Origin: Halioxenophilus sp033283405
GTDB lineage: Bacteria > Pseudomonadota > Gammaproteobacteria > Pseudomonadales > Cellvibrionaceae
Length of the DNA: 64,000 nt
Direction: 5' to 3'
Assembly: GCF_033283405.1 (NCBI RefSeq)
Contig: NZ_JAWMQR010000002.1
Location: 620,001 to 684,000 of the forward strand
In this document: piece by piece, positions 7,829 through 16,929 of the stretch
How the letters are laid out: every line of letters starts with the position of its first letter
Numbering within the stretch: the first letter of the stretch is position 1
Position numbers and translations under genes: made by a program
The notes under the pieces: generated by a model
Seen by the model: only the letters and a program-made list of their open reading frames with translations
The model's database searches: none
What the model was told of the DNA's origin: nothing

Positions 7829-9771
7829 GGCCGGTACCAGATGGGTGAGCTATAGGCCCGCTCCTGAATGGTGGCGGGCACCCCTTCGGATACCGGCAGA
7901 CCATAGAAGGCGGCGTCATAAGTGGTCCAGCGCGGCGTGGGGATCTGCAGCACGCGCACATAGTAGAAGGCGGGCTCACTGGCGTTAAAGTCCGGGTCTT
8001 GCCACCAAGTGGCCAGCTCCGGCGCACCGATACTGTTGCTGTACTCAGCCTTTTCTATCTCCACGGTGTTGCCTACCGGCGCAACCCCCCCCTTGCGGTT
8101 GGGCTTGCGGCCATCGGACATGGCCACGTTGTAGATCTGCTCGTGGCTTTCACCTTCGCTGTCGACCCAGCCCTTAATAACCTGCAATCGGTCGAGGTAG
8201 GCTGAGTCCGGATCGTGGGCGGCGTGAATCAGGAAGGTGGGTGCACCACTAGCGTCCGCCACCGGCAGATCACCGCCCATGGGCACGCCATGCTGATAAC
8301 CCCAGCGGGCGTAGTCGGCGCGGTCGACATCGGCTTTGGCGAACTCCCAACCGCCAAAGAAGCGCAGGCGGATACGGGTACCAGTGGTACCGTACACCTC
8401 ACGCCGGCGCAGGGCATCGAACAACGCCGCCCGGGTATTCTCCTCAGCCCACACCGCGGTTAAGCCGGCGGCCCCCAAATCGCGATTAGCCTGAAACTGG
8501 CCGCCCATCTTGGCGTACATGCGCTCGGGCGAGGGGTTGGACTCCTTAAATTTGCCGAAGTAGTTGTCCTCTTCGGTAGTGGAGAGGCCGGTGTGAATAT
8601 CGGTACTGCCAATCAGGCCAAATTTAAAGGGGTTGACACCCAGAGAGGTTTCATAGACCAGACCATCCAGCAGGGCAGCGCGGGCGTACTCATAGCGCAC
8701 CATCCACGGCTCTTTGGGGGTACTGAAGGCGACGTTGGTTTTATCCCAGGTTTCGAAATCGGCGAACTCGTCGGTGGGCGACAGGCGTGGATGGGCCTCG
8801 CCATCGCCTTTCACCTGAGTCACTTCATAGACCGGCTCCCAACGGGCGCGGGTTTCGGCGTATTGTCGATCGAGGGCATCGCCGTTGACGCGCTGGGGCG
8901 AGAACATGCGGCCGTTGGATAGGTTACCGTTGTGGGCGATGGCCAACACCTTGCCACCCACCGCCTGTTCGTACTTGGCCAAACCGGCCCAAAGCGCTTC
9001 CGGGTCGGGATTTTCATTGGCGTTGATGGGCAGCATCTGGCTGGCAAGCTTGGCATCGTCGCGAAACAGCACCACCCGGTGCAGGTTGTCGCCATTGATC
9101 ATGGAGGTCCACTCGTAACCGATAATGGCGGTGAACAGCCCTGGCTGGTTGTACTCATCGGCTGTTTTGGTGACGTCCTGCCAAATGGTCTTCTGCACAT
9201 CTGGGGAGAGGTTGGGCATGGGCCCATGTTTGCGCATCACCTGCATAAACGCGTTGCGCAACCCCACCTCTGGCGCCAGGGCCAACACCTCGCTGTAGCG
9301 ATCGCCCACTGGCTTACCCACCACCAGCGGATCACCCGCCTCAATGCGGGCGTAGAGGCCAAGGTTTTCACCGTGGTCGGTCACCGCCAGAAAGTCGAGC
9401 GGGTGGCGCAGCCGCGCCTCAACACCATTGTCCGCCGTGATGGTCTCGCCTCGGGCAAAGCGGTAAGCCTCCGCCTGGCTGACACTCTTAACACCATTGA
9501 TATAAGCGTCAGTGGAGAGGTTGGTATGCAGATGCAGATCACCCCAGTAGAGATTTTTTTCCACCGGCGCGCGCAGCGGGGGCGAATATTGGGCGGTGGC
9601 ATCCGCTGCTGCCTGCGCCCAGGTGGCTGGCACCCAATTCATCGAGGTCACCGCCAACACCGCCAAGGCCGTGCGCGCCACAGTAAAGGCCGCTACGGGC
9701 TCGCGACGAGTGCGACCAGCGTTAGCACTTGCGGCGGATAAGAAGGGAAGAGTAGGACGGGGAATTAGCAT
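7825..9771 (-). CDS. DUF3604 family exported protein with PHP-like metal site
   Basis: A 648-residue protein of family DUF3604 (PF12228), which has no known reaction. The N-terminus is signal-like, with a hydrophobic stretch at about 30-53. It is followed by YWGDLHLHTNLSTDAY (Asp78, His80, His82) and FLAVTDHGE (131-133 TDH), which resemble the HxH and DH metal ligands of PHP-type phosphoesterases. Further motifs are IIGYEWTSM, AIAHNGNLSNG and GLIGSTDIHTG, each with a His or Asp fit for metal binding. The C-terminal part is beta-rich and ends YSSPIWYRP. ATG start with GGAG seven bases upstream. It is first in the coupled three-gene operon and lies just downstream of a TonB receptor gene, separated by a terminator. 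Periplasmic hydrolase is my inference. Confidence 0.85.
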   Translation of the reverse strand: MLIPRPTLPFLSAASANAGRTRREPVAAFTVARTALAVLAVTSMNWVPATWAQAAADATAQYSPPLRAPVEKNLYWGDLHLHTNLSTDAYINGVKSVSQAEAYRFARGETITADNGVEARLRHPLDFLAVTDHGENLGLYARIEAGDPLVVGKPVGDRYSEVLALAPEVGLRNAFMQVMRKHGPMPNLSPDVQKTIWQDVTKTADEYNQPGLFTAIIGYEWTSMINGDNLHRVVLFRDDAKLASQMLPINANENPDPEALWAGLAKYEQAVGGKVLAIAHNGNLSNGRMFSPQRVNGDALDRQYAETRARWEPVYEVTQVKGDGEAHPRLSPTDEFADFETWDKTNVAFSTPKEPWMVRYEYARAALLDGLVYETSLGVNPFKFGLIGSTDIHTGLSTTEEDNYFGKFKESNPSPERMYAKMGGQFQANRDLGAAGLTAVWAEENTRAALFDALRRREVYGTTGTRIRLRFFGGWEFAKADVDRADYARWGYQHGVPMGGDLPVADASGAPTFLIHAAHDPDSAYLDRLQVIKGWVDSEGESHEQIYNVAMSDGRKPNRKGGVAPVGNTVEIEKAEYSNSIGAPELATWWQDPDFNASEPAFYYVRVLQIPTPRWTTYDAAFYGLPVSEGVPATIQERAYSSPIWYRP

Positions 9772-9911
9772 GGGTCTGCTCCAGATGTGGGCGACCCGAG
9801 TATCTGTCGGCCGCCGGATTTCTCATTATTTTATTGTCAGGCAGTCGCGCACAGCCAGTCGATCAAACTGAGCGCTTTAAATGGGTTCACAACGCCCGGC
9901 AAATCAGCAAT

Positions 9912-9934
9912 AAAAAAGCGGGCACAAGGCCCGC
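9912..9934 (-). terminator. Rho-independent terminator of TonB receptor gene
   Basis: On the minus strand, GCGGGC-loop-GCCCGC is followed by six T residues, 40 bases after the stop of the receptor gene. It separates that gene from the DUF3604 operon. Confidence 0.85.
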
Positions 9935-9973
9935 ATTAAGTACCACATTTAAACTATAAAAACCTTACCAAAA

Positions 9974-12388
9974 TCAGAAGTTATAGCGCAGGTTAACACC
10001 TATCTCACGCGGCGCCAGGGTATTGATGCGACGGTAATCGGTGGTGCCAGACTGGCCGCTGGAGGAGAAATCAGCGGGGTTGACAGAGACATAACTGGCG
10101 CTGGCCAAGGTGGTATCCCGGCGGATTACACGCTCGGTATCAAACAGGTTTTTGGCAAACAGCATCGCCTCCCAGTGGCCATCGGCTGACCGCACACCAG
10201 TGTAGAGGTTGACGGTGTTGTAGGCGTCGACATCATCCAGGGCATTGGAGGGGTCGTTTTGTGAATCGCCATAGAAGGTTGCCAGGCCGCGCACATAACC
10301 CTCCTGTCCCAACAGACCAAAGGTGTACTCGCTTTGCAGCGTCATGGTCCACAGCGGCGCAAAGTTAGCCCGTTGAGTCACAGCACAGGCACCAACATTA
10401 TCGCCACCAGTCGCAGCACGAATCTCAGCTACGGTAGGAACAGCACTGGTGCTATCCGGGCTGCCATCGGCCGGATTGTAGTCGTTACAAGGTATAACAC
10501 CGTTATCGATTTCACCCTTAGACCAGGCCAACATGGCACCAACAGCCAGTTGCTCGGTAGCCTGGTAGGAAGACTCAATCTCGATACCGTTCACCTCCAC
10601 GGGCACGGCGGCAACGAAGTTAAACGAGGCCACGCTCTCGTTAAAGGTCACCGGGTCGGTGGCGGTATTGGCCGAGGTGGAGACGAAATTGACACCAGAG
10701 CCACCGGAGCGATAGGGGAAGTTATCGAACGTCTGGTGGAAGGCCGCCACATTCAAACGCAGCTTGTTATCCAGCCATTCGGACTTGATACCCAACTCAA
10801 TGGAGTCAGAGGTTTCCGGCTCCAGGTTTTGGAAACTCTTCTCACGGTCAGACTGCGCCACACTGAAGTTACCCACCGCACTAATACCCGGGCGCCAAGA
10901 GGTGCCGTATGAAGCGTAGGCAAGGAAGTTATCCGTGAAGCTGTGCTTCAACGAGGCAGAGTAGATGGTGTCATCCCAGTCGTTGCTCAGCTGGGAAACG
11001 CGGTTGCCACCCACATCCAGGGAGGTGTCCAATTCGAAATTGATCTGACGAACACCCAGCGAGAATTCGGTATCGTCGGTAATAAAATAGGTGACGTTAC
11101 CAAACAGCGACTCCTCTGTGGATTTCAGATGGGTATTGATCTGTGTGTTAACCGACAGCAGATAAAAACCTGGCGCAGGGCCGATATCAAAGAAGACGGC
11201 GGTGGGCGTCAACAGATCATTTTTTGATTGGTTCTCCTGCATCAAACCACCGACAACAAAGGTAAGTTTACCGTCGAACAGGTACTCGGAGGGCGAGAAG
11301 CGCAATTCATGGCTCACGGTATCGACATCACTTACCAGATCGCGTCGGTACTTATCAAGCCCCTGAGCAACATAATTGTTAAAGTAACCGGCCGGGTCAC
11401 TCTCTTCCGGGTTGAGGTTTTCGATAGTCTGATCGGTAATGGAGCCGGCATAGTTAGCGGTGATTGGGCCAACATCCCAACGCATCTCCAAATTGGTGCG
11501 CTGCATATCTTGGAAGCTCCACTGGGCATCAGTAGAGGTTGCCTTGCGGTCGCCAGCGCGAACGATTGGTGAGCTGACGCTGATGGAGCTGTCAGCCAGG
11601 TTTCCGGATTCCACTTGCGAGAGCGTGGTACGCTCCGGTCGTAGACGCTGGTACATCAAATTGGCTTCGAAGGAGTCCACCGGCGCAAAGGCTACCGACA
11701 CCCGATAACCATCACCTTCGTAGTCGGATTCCACACCACTGGTGGTCGACTCGATATCACCGTTATTGTTGGTTTCGTAAAAACCGGCCAGGCGCACAGC
11801 CAGGATCTCTTCAATCAGCGGCAGGTTGACCGCAGCGCGCACGTTCTCGGAGTCGGCATCGCTGCCCGTTACATCAACGTAGGCATCGAAGTTGTAGTAA
11901 TCCGGACGCTTGGTGGTAATGGTGATTGAACCCGAGGGCGAAGCCCGGCCGCGCAGTGTGCCTTGCGGGCCACGCAGCACCTCAATCTGGCCAACGTCAA
12001 ACAGCGCCTGCATGGCCACCGAAGAGACCACCGGCGAGTCGTTCAGATAGAACTCCACCGTTGGGTTAAAGCCGCTGGCAAAGGCATCAAAACGGACACC
12101 GCGCAGAGAAGCATTGGGGGCAATGGGATCTTCCGCCAGGGTTAAACCGGCTACCAGACCCTGCAGGTCTTTGGCGTGGCGGATATTGTTATCGGCAAGG
12201 TCATCGGCACCGACCACGTTCACGGTGAGCGGCACATCCTGCAGGCTCTCATCCCGGCGACGGGCGGTAACGACAATCTCTTCCAACATCAGATCGTCAC
12301 CTACGGCGTAGCTGTTGGTGGACAGAGAATTTAGTGTAACAGAGGCTATAGCGACACAAAGTAGCTTTTTCGAATTGTGCTTCAACAT
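9974..12388 (-). CDS. TonB-dependent outer-membrane receptor (copy 1)
   Basis: An 804-residue receptor. The start is the ATG at 12388 with GGAG five bases upstream; a longer frame to 12433 has no ribosome site. It has a signal peptide (1-28), a TonB box EEIVVTA (36-42), a plug domain with NIRHAKDLQGLVAGL and the conserved VEVLRGP-type block IEVLRGPQGTLRGR, and then a 22-strand barrel. The barrel ends in the outer-membrane C-terminal signature REIGVNLRYNF. The substrate is unknown: no heme, siderophore or B12 genes flank it. It is strongly similar in the plug and in many barrel blocks to the receptor at 18.9-21.3 kb. The DUF3604 operon follows in the same direction. Confidence 0.93.
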   Translation of the reverse strand: MLKHNSKKLLCVAIASVTLNSLSTNSYAVGDDLMLEEIVVTARRRDESLQDVPLTVNVVGADDLADNNIRHAKDLQGLVAGLTLAEDPIAPNASLRGVRFDAFASGFNPTVEFYLNDSPVVSSVAMQALFDVGQIEVLRGPQGTLRGRASPSGSITITTKRPDYYNFDAYVDVTGSDADSENVRAAVNLPLIEEILAVRLAGFYETNNNGDIESTTSGVESDYEGDGYRVSVAFAPVDSFEANLMYQRLRPERTTLSQVESGNLADSSISVSSPIVRAGDRKATSTDAQWSFQDMQRTNLEMRWDVGPITANYAGSITDQTIENLNPEESDPAGYFNNYVAQGLDKYRRDLVSDVDTVSHELRFSPSEYLFDGKLTFVVGGLMQENQSKNDLLTPTAVFFDIGPAPGFYLLSVNTQINTHLKSTEESLFGNVTYFITDDTEFSLGVRQINFELDTSLDVGGNRVSQLSNDWDDTIYSASLKHSFTDNFLAYASYGTSWRPGISAVGNFSVAQSDREKSFQNLEPETSDSIELGIKSEWLDNKLRLNVAAFHQTFDNFPYRSGGSGVNFVSTSANTATDPVTFNESVASFNFVAAVPVEVNGIEIESSYQATEQLAVGAMLAWSKGEIDNGVIPCNDYNPADGSPDSTSAVPTVAEIRAATGGDNVGACAVTQRANFAPLWTMTLQSEYTFGLLGQEGYVRGLATFYGDSQNDPSNALDDVDAYNTVNLYTGVRSADGHWEAMLFAKNLFDTERVIRRDTTLASASYVSVNPADFSSSGQSGTTDYRRINTLAPREIGVNLRYNF

Positions 12389-13280
12389 CTCAACTCCGAA
12401 ATTATTTTTATTGTGGTGACTACCGCCGAACACCCGGCTGAGAGTTTTAGGGTGTACGGTGCGTAATTATTGTTTTAATTATTGATAGACTGGTGTTTTT
12501 CGACACTGTGTAAAAGTCTATTAGCTTATTGAATCTGTCGTCCAGAATTTGGTGAACCCGGCTGCATAGAGATTCAGCCACAGTATCGATTTTTGGCAGC
12601 GCGGTTTATCACAACGGCCAAAGGTGTAGCTATCCAGCCGCCCCTAATTACATCGCGCACCAACCACAAAGCATGCTTTACACGGCAAAGAACACCTATC
12701 CAATTCATCAACCAACCTAACATTAATCGCGGGCATAGAAGCCATGCCTGTCAGTAAGAGCCGACAAGTGGCTACGGATGTAAGCTAAAGTCGCCCGCCA
12801 TTCCTGCGCAAAAAGTTGGCTTCGTCCAGCTCATATCAGCGCACGCAATACACACTGAATCATTATGGTGGAGAGAGCTATGGTGGAAAATTTTATGCCT
12901 GAAGAGAAACGTAATTAACCGATTACAACCCGGCCGATACGGTGGAGTCTATTTGGGAAGGCAGGCCCTGGTCTTGACTGGTCATTCAATAGATACTTTT
13001 GTATTTGCACCGGCAATTTCCGCGCACCAATTAATTAACATAGATTTAGCAACGACCAATAAACCAGACCAAATAACAAAAGTAGATAAGAAAGTTGCTC
13101 TCCATTCACTTCGATAGGCGCGAATAGAGGAGAGAAAAATAGCGGCGCCAACCAATCTGCGATAAAGAGAGCCGGCTGGCGCAGCAGCGAATAAAATAAC
13201 CACTACCAGAAATTGGAGACGGCACTGGTCGCTATTGCTACCTGCCTGACCGTTATTGAAAGCGGTTATGGAAAGCCGTG
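12389..13280. other. Intergenic region with no secure gene
   Basis: Upstream region of the receptor gene. It holds a 12-bp perfect palindrome AAAGCATGCTTT at 12668-12679 and, on the plus strand, a 12-codon frame at 12880-12918 with GGAG six bases before its ATG. Shifting frame after that stop gives about 20 further sense codons, so it may be a gene remnant or a leader peptide. A 73-codon minus-strand frame at 12982-13203 is hydrophobic but has no ribosome site. Confidence 0.4.
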
Positions 13281-13742
13281 TTATTGAAAATAGCGGGTAA
13301 CGGCCTCACGCAACCAACCGTGGTGCACAACACCATCCTCCTTGAGCAACAGCGTTTTTACCGCCGGCACATACTTGGCATCTTCCACCATGATGTGAGC
13401 AATTAACCAATTCTGCAAAAGATTAGCTAACTCCGCGCCCACGGCTCTTCCCTCTTTGGCACTCTGTTGTAGATGATTGACCAGTTCAGTAAAAGCTTTA
13501 TGGCTGAGCTTGTGAGCAGATAGATCCTGATAATCGACCTCTTCCAACATGGCTTCCTCAAAAGCCAGGTGGGAGAAGGTGTAATCCATCAGCCCGGTTA
13601 AAATTTCATTTTGGGTGGATTCGTCAGCACCACTGTTCAGCGCCTCATAAACCCGGTTGATGTAATCGATAATGCGCATGTGCTGATGATCGATTACATC
13701 AATACCCAATTCATACTCTTTGGACCAGACAAAATGGGTCAT
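13281..13742 (-). CDS. Bacteriohemerythrin (second of tandem pair)
   Basis: A 153-residue, four-helix non-heme diiron O2-binding protein. All ligand motifs are visible: the first His in VIDHQHMRI, the HLAFEE pair, the two His in AHKLSHKAF, and HIMVED. I take the ATG at 13742 (AGG seven bases upstream) rather than the ATG at 13763, because the shorter form starts directly before the WSKEYELGIDVID block common to the family. The stop of the upstream copy lies 13 bases away, so the two are co-transcribed. Bacteriohemerythrins bind oxygen, and roles in oxygen supply, oxygen sensing or iron storage have been proposed. No sensor domain is fused to it. Confidence 0.93.
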   Translation of the reverse strand: MTHFVWSKEYELGIDVIDHQHMRIIDYINRVYEALNSGADESTQNEILTGLMDYTFSHLAFEEAMLEEVDYQDLSAHKLSHKAFTELVNHLQQSAKEGRAVGAELANLLQNWLIAHIMVEDAKYVPAVKTLLLKEDGVVHHGWLREAVTRYFQ

Positions 13743-13755
13743 GGCATACCTCGCT

Positions 13756-14217
13756 TTAACCAAACAGCCGAGTCATCCAACTGGCTTTTTTGGTACGCAC
13801 CCGTCTGCTGGCCTCTTCCAAATTGGCCTTTACCACCTTGCTGTAATCACGATCGTCGTGCTGGATATGATTAACCAGCCAACTTTGCAACGTATGCAGC
13901 AGCTCATCGGTTACATCCATGCCGGCCTTGGCCTTTTGGCAATAATCCTCAATACGACGGGTAAATAACGCATGCACCTTTAAATGCGCCTTTAGAAACG
14001 GGTAGCCCGCTTCGGCAATTAACGTCTCCTCAAAGGCAAAATGAGAAAGCGTGTAATCAACCAACTCATCCAGAACGGCCATTACCTCGCTCCGGCTTTG
14101 GTTCTTTTGCACACTTTTTACTTTGCTAATATATTCGAGAATTCGTTTATGTTGACTGTCGATGACAGGAATACCGATTTCAAGATCTGATGACCAATTT
14201 ATACTCACTGTATGCAC
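13756..14217 (-). CDS. Bacteriohemerythrin (first of tandem pair)
   Basis: A 153-residue bacteriohemerythrin with the same set of iron ligands as its neighbour: the His in VIDSQHKRI, the HFAFEE pair, the two His in AHLKVHALF, and HIQHDD. The start block INWSSDLEIGIPVID matches the family N-terminus. It is first in a two-gene operon. The two copies share length and ligand spacing but differ clearly in the loops, so the duplication is not recent. The C-terminus is basic (ASRRVRTKKASW). It is transcribed away from the LysR/SDR pair. Confidence 0.93.
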   Translation of the reverse strand: MHTVSINWSSDLEIGIPVIDSQHKRILEYISKVKSVQKNQSRSEVMAVLDELVDYTLSHFAFEETLIAEAGYPFLKAHLKVHALFTRRIEDYCQKAKAGMDVTDELLHTLQSWLVNHIQHDDRDYSKVVKANLEEASRRVRTKKASWMTRLFG

Positions 14218-14616
14218 CTCAAAACTACTGCAATGACTTTGATGGTGAGTCTAGTATTGCCCGGCCAACCCTCAAGTGCAGAATTGCACCACTAGGATCC
14301 AAATCAAATTGGCTGAATTTATTTCGAGAAGCTTATTCTATTTCTGCAATATTTTTTATCGCACGACATTAACCGGTTCTTTAGCAGCTTAATAATTAAC
14401 CAGACTGTTATTTAACCGCTAATTTCACACATTCGACTAACGTCGAATAGACTTCAAATGAAATATTTTTTGCATTCGAGATTTCAAAAAAACGTGACAT
14501 CCTCTGCAACAAAATTGAGTTGTAACTTAGCAAAATCATCAACACTCCCAATTAATTCGCCCACAAAATTTTCATAAAATTATTACGCCCCCTCAGCCAG
14601 AAAGCTTCGATCCGAG
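14218..14616. other. AT-rich intergenic region with no gene seen
   Basis: Promoter region of the hemerythrin pair. The 14400-14590 part is very AT-rich. No open frame of note and no clear hairpin terminator were seen. Confidence 0.5.
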
Positions 14617-15516
14617 CTAACCATTTGAGCCGGATGATTTGTTTAGCAGAACCGTACAGGCATAGTCCGCCACCGATTGTGCCAACGGCGAGAGCAAGTG
14701 CCCCTTGAGAGACACCAGCGCAATAGGGATCTGCCATGGTCGTGGGGCACTCTCAAAGGTAAGTACCTTTAACCGCCTGCTTTTTATATCTTCATTAACC
14801 AAAGCCAATGGCGTTATCCAATAACCGTCACTGTGCAGTGTTGTGTGTTTGAGCACCTCGAAATTATCGGCAATGAACACCCCATTTTCTGTGATCTCAC
14901 TGGGCAGGCGCGACAACTCCACGCCGCACAGTACCGGGTGGCTGAACAGATCCTGGCGCTTTACCTTGCGCTTTTTGGCCAGCGGATGGCCAGCCCGAAC
15001 CACCATCCCGACATCGATCGCCCCCACCTCAATTACGTTCAGTTCGGCAGCGGATTCAAAATAGCCTATACCGCCCAACAACCACTCTATCTCCCCGGCA
15101 TAGAGCGCCGGCATCAGTTCGCTGGCAGGTTTAATCGTGGCCCGCATGTTTATCTTGGGATGTTCACTCATAAAATGGGCACTGATATCCGGCAGCAGCA
15201 AACTACTGATCACCGGCCAAATACCAAACGCGATGCGGCCAGACTCACCCCGACTGAACAGAGTGACGTTGCGCTCAAAAATAGTTGCCTGCAGCAGCAG
15301 CTTCTCTGCCGCCTCGGCGGTGACCTCACCCAGGCTGGTCAACACCACCCCCTGGGCACTACGCTCAAACAGCGCCGCACCAACCTGCTCTTCAATCAGC
15401 GCCACGCTCCGACTTAGCGCCGGTTGGGAGAGGTGCAACTGCTCCGCCGCTTTCGACAGGCTACCCAGGCGGGCCACCGTCACTAGATGGTTAAGCTTTT
15501 TTAAGTCCAGTTTCAT
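14617..15516 (-). CDS. LysR-type transcriptional regulator
   Basis: A 299-residue LysR regulator. The N-terminal winged helix-turn-helix is plain (residues 1-60, with LGSLSKAAEQLHLSQPALSR) and is followed by the linker helix and the ligand-binding domain (about 90-290). It is divergent from the SDR gene at 15646, with 129 bases between the two starts. By the usual LysR layout it probably controls that SDR gene and itself. The inducer is unknown. ATG start with GGGG six bases upstream. Confidence 0.92.
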   Translation of the reverse strand: MKLDLKKLNHLVTVARLGSLSKAAEQLHLSQPALSRSVALIEEQVGAALFERSAQGVVLTSLGEVTAEAAEKLLLQATIFERNVTLFSRGESGRIAFGIWPVISSLLLPDISAHFMSEHPKINMRATIKPASELMPALYAGEIEWLLGGIGYFESAAELNVIEVGAIDVGMVVRAGHPLAKKRKVKRQDLFSHPVLCGVELSRLPSEITENGVFIADNFEVLKHTTLHSDGYWITPLALVNEDIKSRRLKVLTFESAPRPWQIPIALVSLKGHLLSPLAQSVADYACTVLLNKSSGSNG

Positions 15517-15595
15517 AGCGGCCCCCTACCCCATAAGCCTCAACAGGCCATCAGTAAAATGCATATCTGTGACAAGTTTATTCGAATGTTACTTA

Positions 15596-15611
15596 TACCT
15601 ATTTCCAGGTA
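15596..15611. promoter_or_regulatory. Candidate LysR operator dyad
   Basis: TACCT-N6-AGGTA lies between the divergent LysR and SDR starts, 35 bases upstream of the SDR ATG. The size fits a LysR-type site, but the match rests on symmetry alone. Confidence 0.35.
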
Positions 15612-15645
15612 GATTTGTCTATCCACAAGCGCAAGGGTGTCGACG

Positions 15646-16659
15646 ATGAATAAAGAACAGAAACTATCCCTGGATAAACCGGTATTGGTGACCGGTGCCA
15701 GCGGTTTTATGGGCAGCCACGTTACCCGGCTGCTGGTGCAACAGGGTCGCAAAGTCCGTGTCTTGGTACGTAAAACCAGCAACACCCAAGCCTTTGCTGA
15801 TTTGGCTGTGGAGATCTTCTACGGTGATGTTCTGCAACCGGAGACGCTGCACGCGGCCATTGAGGGTTGCTGCTCTATTTTTTATAACGTACTGGACCCT
15901 CGTTTCTGGCTGTCAGACCCCGAGCCGCTGTTTCGCAATAACGTTGAAGGGCTGGTCAACACCATGGATATAGCCCTCAGCAAGGGCATCGAACGATTTA
16001 TTTTTACCAGCTCAATGGGCACCCTCGGTTTTAATCCCAATGGCCCCGTAACCGAAGAGATTGAGTTCAACTGGTACGACCGGGCATCGCCCTATTTTAT
16101 GGCCCGCTTAAAAGCGGAACAGGAGTTATTAAGATACAGCCGGGAGAAGGGCCTGCCGGGAATGGCACTCTGCATTGCCAACACCTACGGCCCCCAGGAC
16201 TTTCAACCCACCCCCCACAACGGCATGCTCGGTAAAATGGCGCGCGGGCAAGAGCGGGTGACCTTGGATGCCTGCCAACCCACCATTGATATTCGTGATG
16301 CCGCAGAAGCAGCGCTGTTGGCAGAGCGCTACGGGCGAGTTGCAGAGCGCTATATTATCGCCAATGAGTACATCTCCAATCGGGAGTTTTTTACCTTGGC
16401 GACGGAACTCGGCGGACAAAGGCCGCCAATTGTAATTCCCCAGTGGTTCGCCTATGGCGTCGCCTGGATGGCCGAACGCTTTTATAAACTGCTGGGCAAG
16501 AAGGACAATATCGTCAGCACCGATGCCGTTTACCTATCCAACTGTTTTAAGGTGATGGACAGCAGCAAGGCCCGCACCGAACTGGGTTGGAGTCCACGCC
16601 CCATAAGCGAGACCATTGCCGATGCCGTGGCGTGGTTTAACTTGCCCACGGACGATTGA
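15646..16659 (+). CDS. NAD(P)-dependent extended SDR (epimerase/reductase type)
   Basis: A 337-residue extended short-chain dehydrogenase/reductase. The ATG at 15646 has AAGG nine bases upstream; a GTG at 15637 is the alternative. TGASGFMG (16-23) is the nucleotide-binding motif and FTSSMG holds the active-site Ser. The expected Y-x3-K reads YFMAR (Tyr150, Arg154), so the usual catalytic Lys is Arg, with a Lys two places later. Overall layout matches the dihydroflavonol reductase/hopanoid-sugar-epimerase-like group. The substrate is unknown. It is divergent from the LysR regulator and followed by no co-directional gene. Confidence 0.85.
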   Translation: MNKEQKLSLDKPVLVTGASGFMGSHVTRLLVQQGRKVRVLVRKTSNTQAFADLAVEIFYGDVLQPETLHAAIEGCCSIFYNVLDPRFWLSDPEPLFRNNVEGLVNTMDIALSKGIERFIFTSSMGTLGFNPNGPVTEEIEFNWYDRASPYFMARLKAEQELLRYSREKGLPGMALCIANTYGPQDFQPTPHNGMLGKMARGQERVTLDACQPTIDIRDAAEAALLAERYGRVAERYIIANEYISNREFFTLATELGGQRPPIVIPQWFAYGVAWMAERFYKLLGKKDNIVSTDAVYLSNCFKVMDSSKARTELGWSPRPISETIADAVAWFNLPTDD

Positions 16660-16735
16660 TCCCGCCGCGATAAAAAGCCGAAAAAAGTCGTCAATATTTA
16701 TTGATTAAACAGGTCGGTAACTTTTAAAAGTTTTC

Positions 16736-16760
16736 AAAAAAACGGCGCAATCAGCGCCGG
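16736..16760 (-). terminator. Rho-independent terminator
   Basis: On the minus strand, a CGGCGC-loop-GCGCCG hairpin is followed by seven T residues. It lies downstream of the Cys-rich gene and is the probable end of that transcript. Confidence 0.75.
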
Positions 16761-16929
16761 TTATTGAAGGATGACAATCATCGGTAAATGGCGAAAACTG
16801 ACGGCCTCGCGACCGTTATTCACACACAAAGCAATTGTGCAACCAAGGCTAGCCAATCCGGTTAGCAATCCCGCCCACCCATGTTGTTACCGGGGCGACC
16901 AATAATAGCGAGTTTATCATTGCCACTGA

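Noticed and set aside
8932..9741. 269-codon plus-strand frame opposite the DUF3604 gene
   Set aside because: It lies wholly antisense to the DUF3604 coding region, which has a clear family match, codon pattern and ribosome site. The antisense product resembles nothing.
10334..11572. Three plus-strand frames opposite TonB receptor copy 1
   Set aside because: Antisense shadows of a well-defined receptor gene; no ribosome sites and low-complexity His/Gln/Gly composition.
12389..12900. Possible B12 or other riboswitch before TonB receptor copy 1
   Set aside because: Searched by eye for the B12-box and other class consensus; none seen. A 12-bp palindrome alone is not enough.
12982..13203. 73-codon hydrophobic minus-strand frame
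   Set aside because: No ribosome site, GTG start only, and no similarity that I recognise; noted in the intergenic entry but not called.
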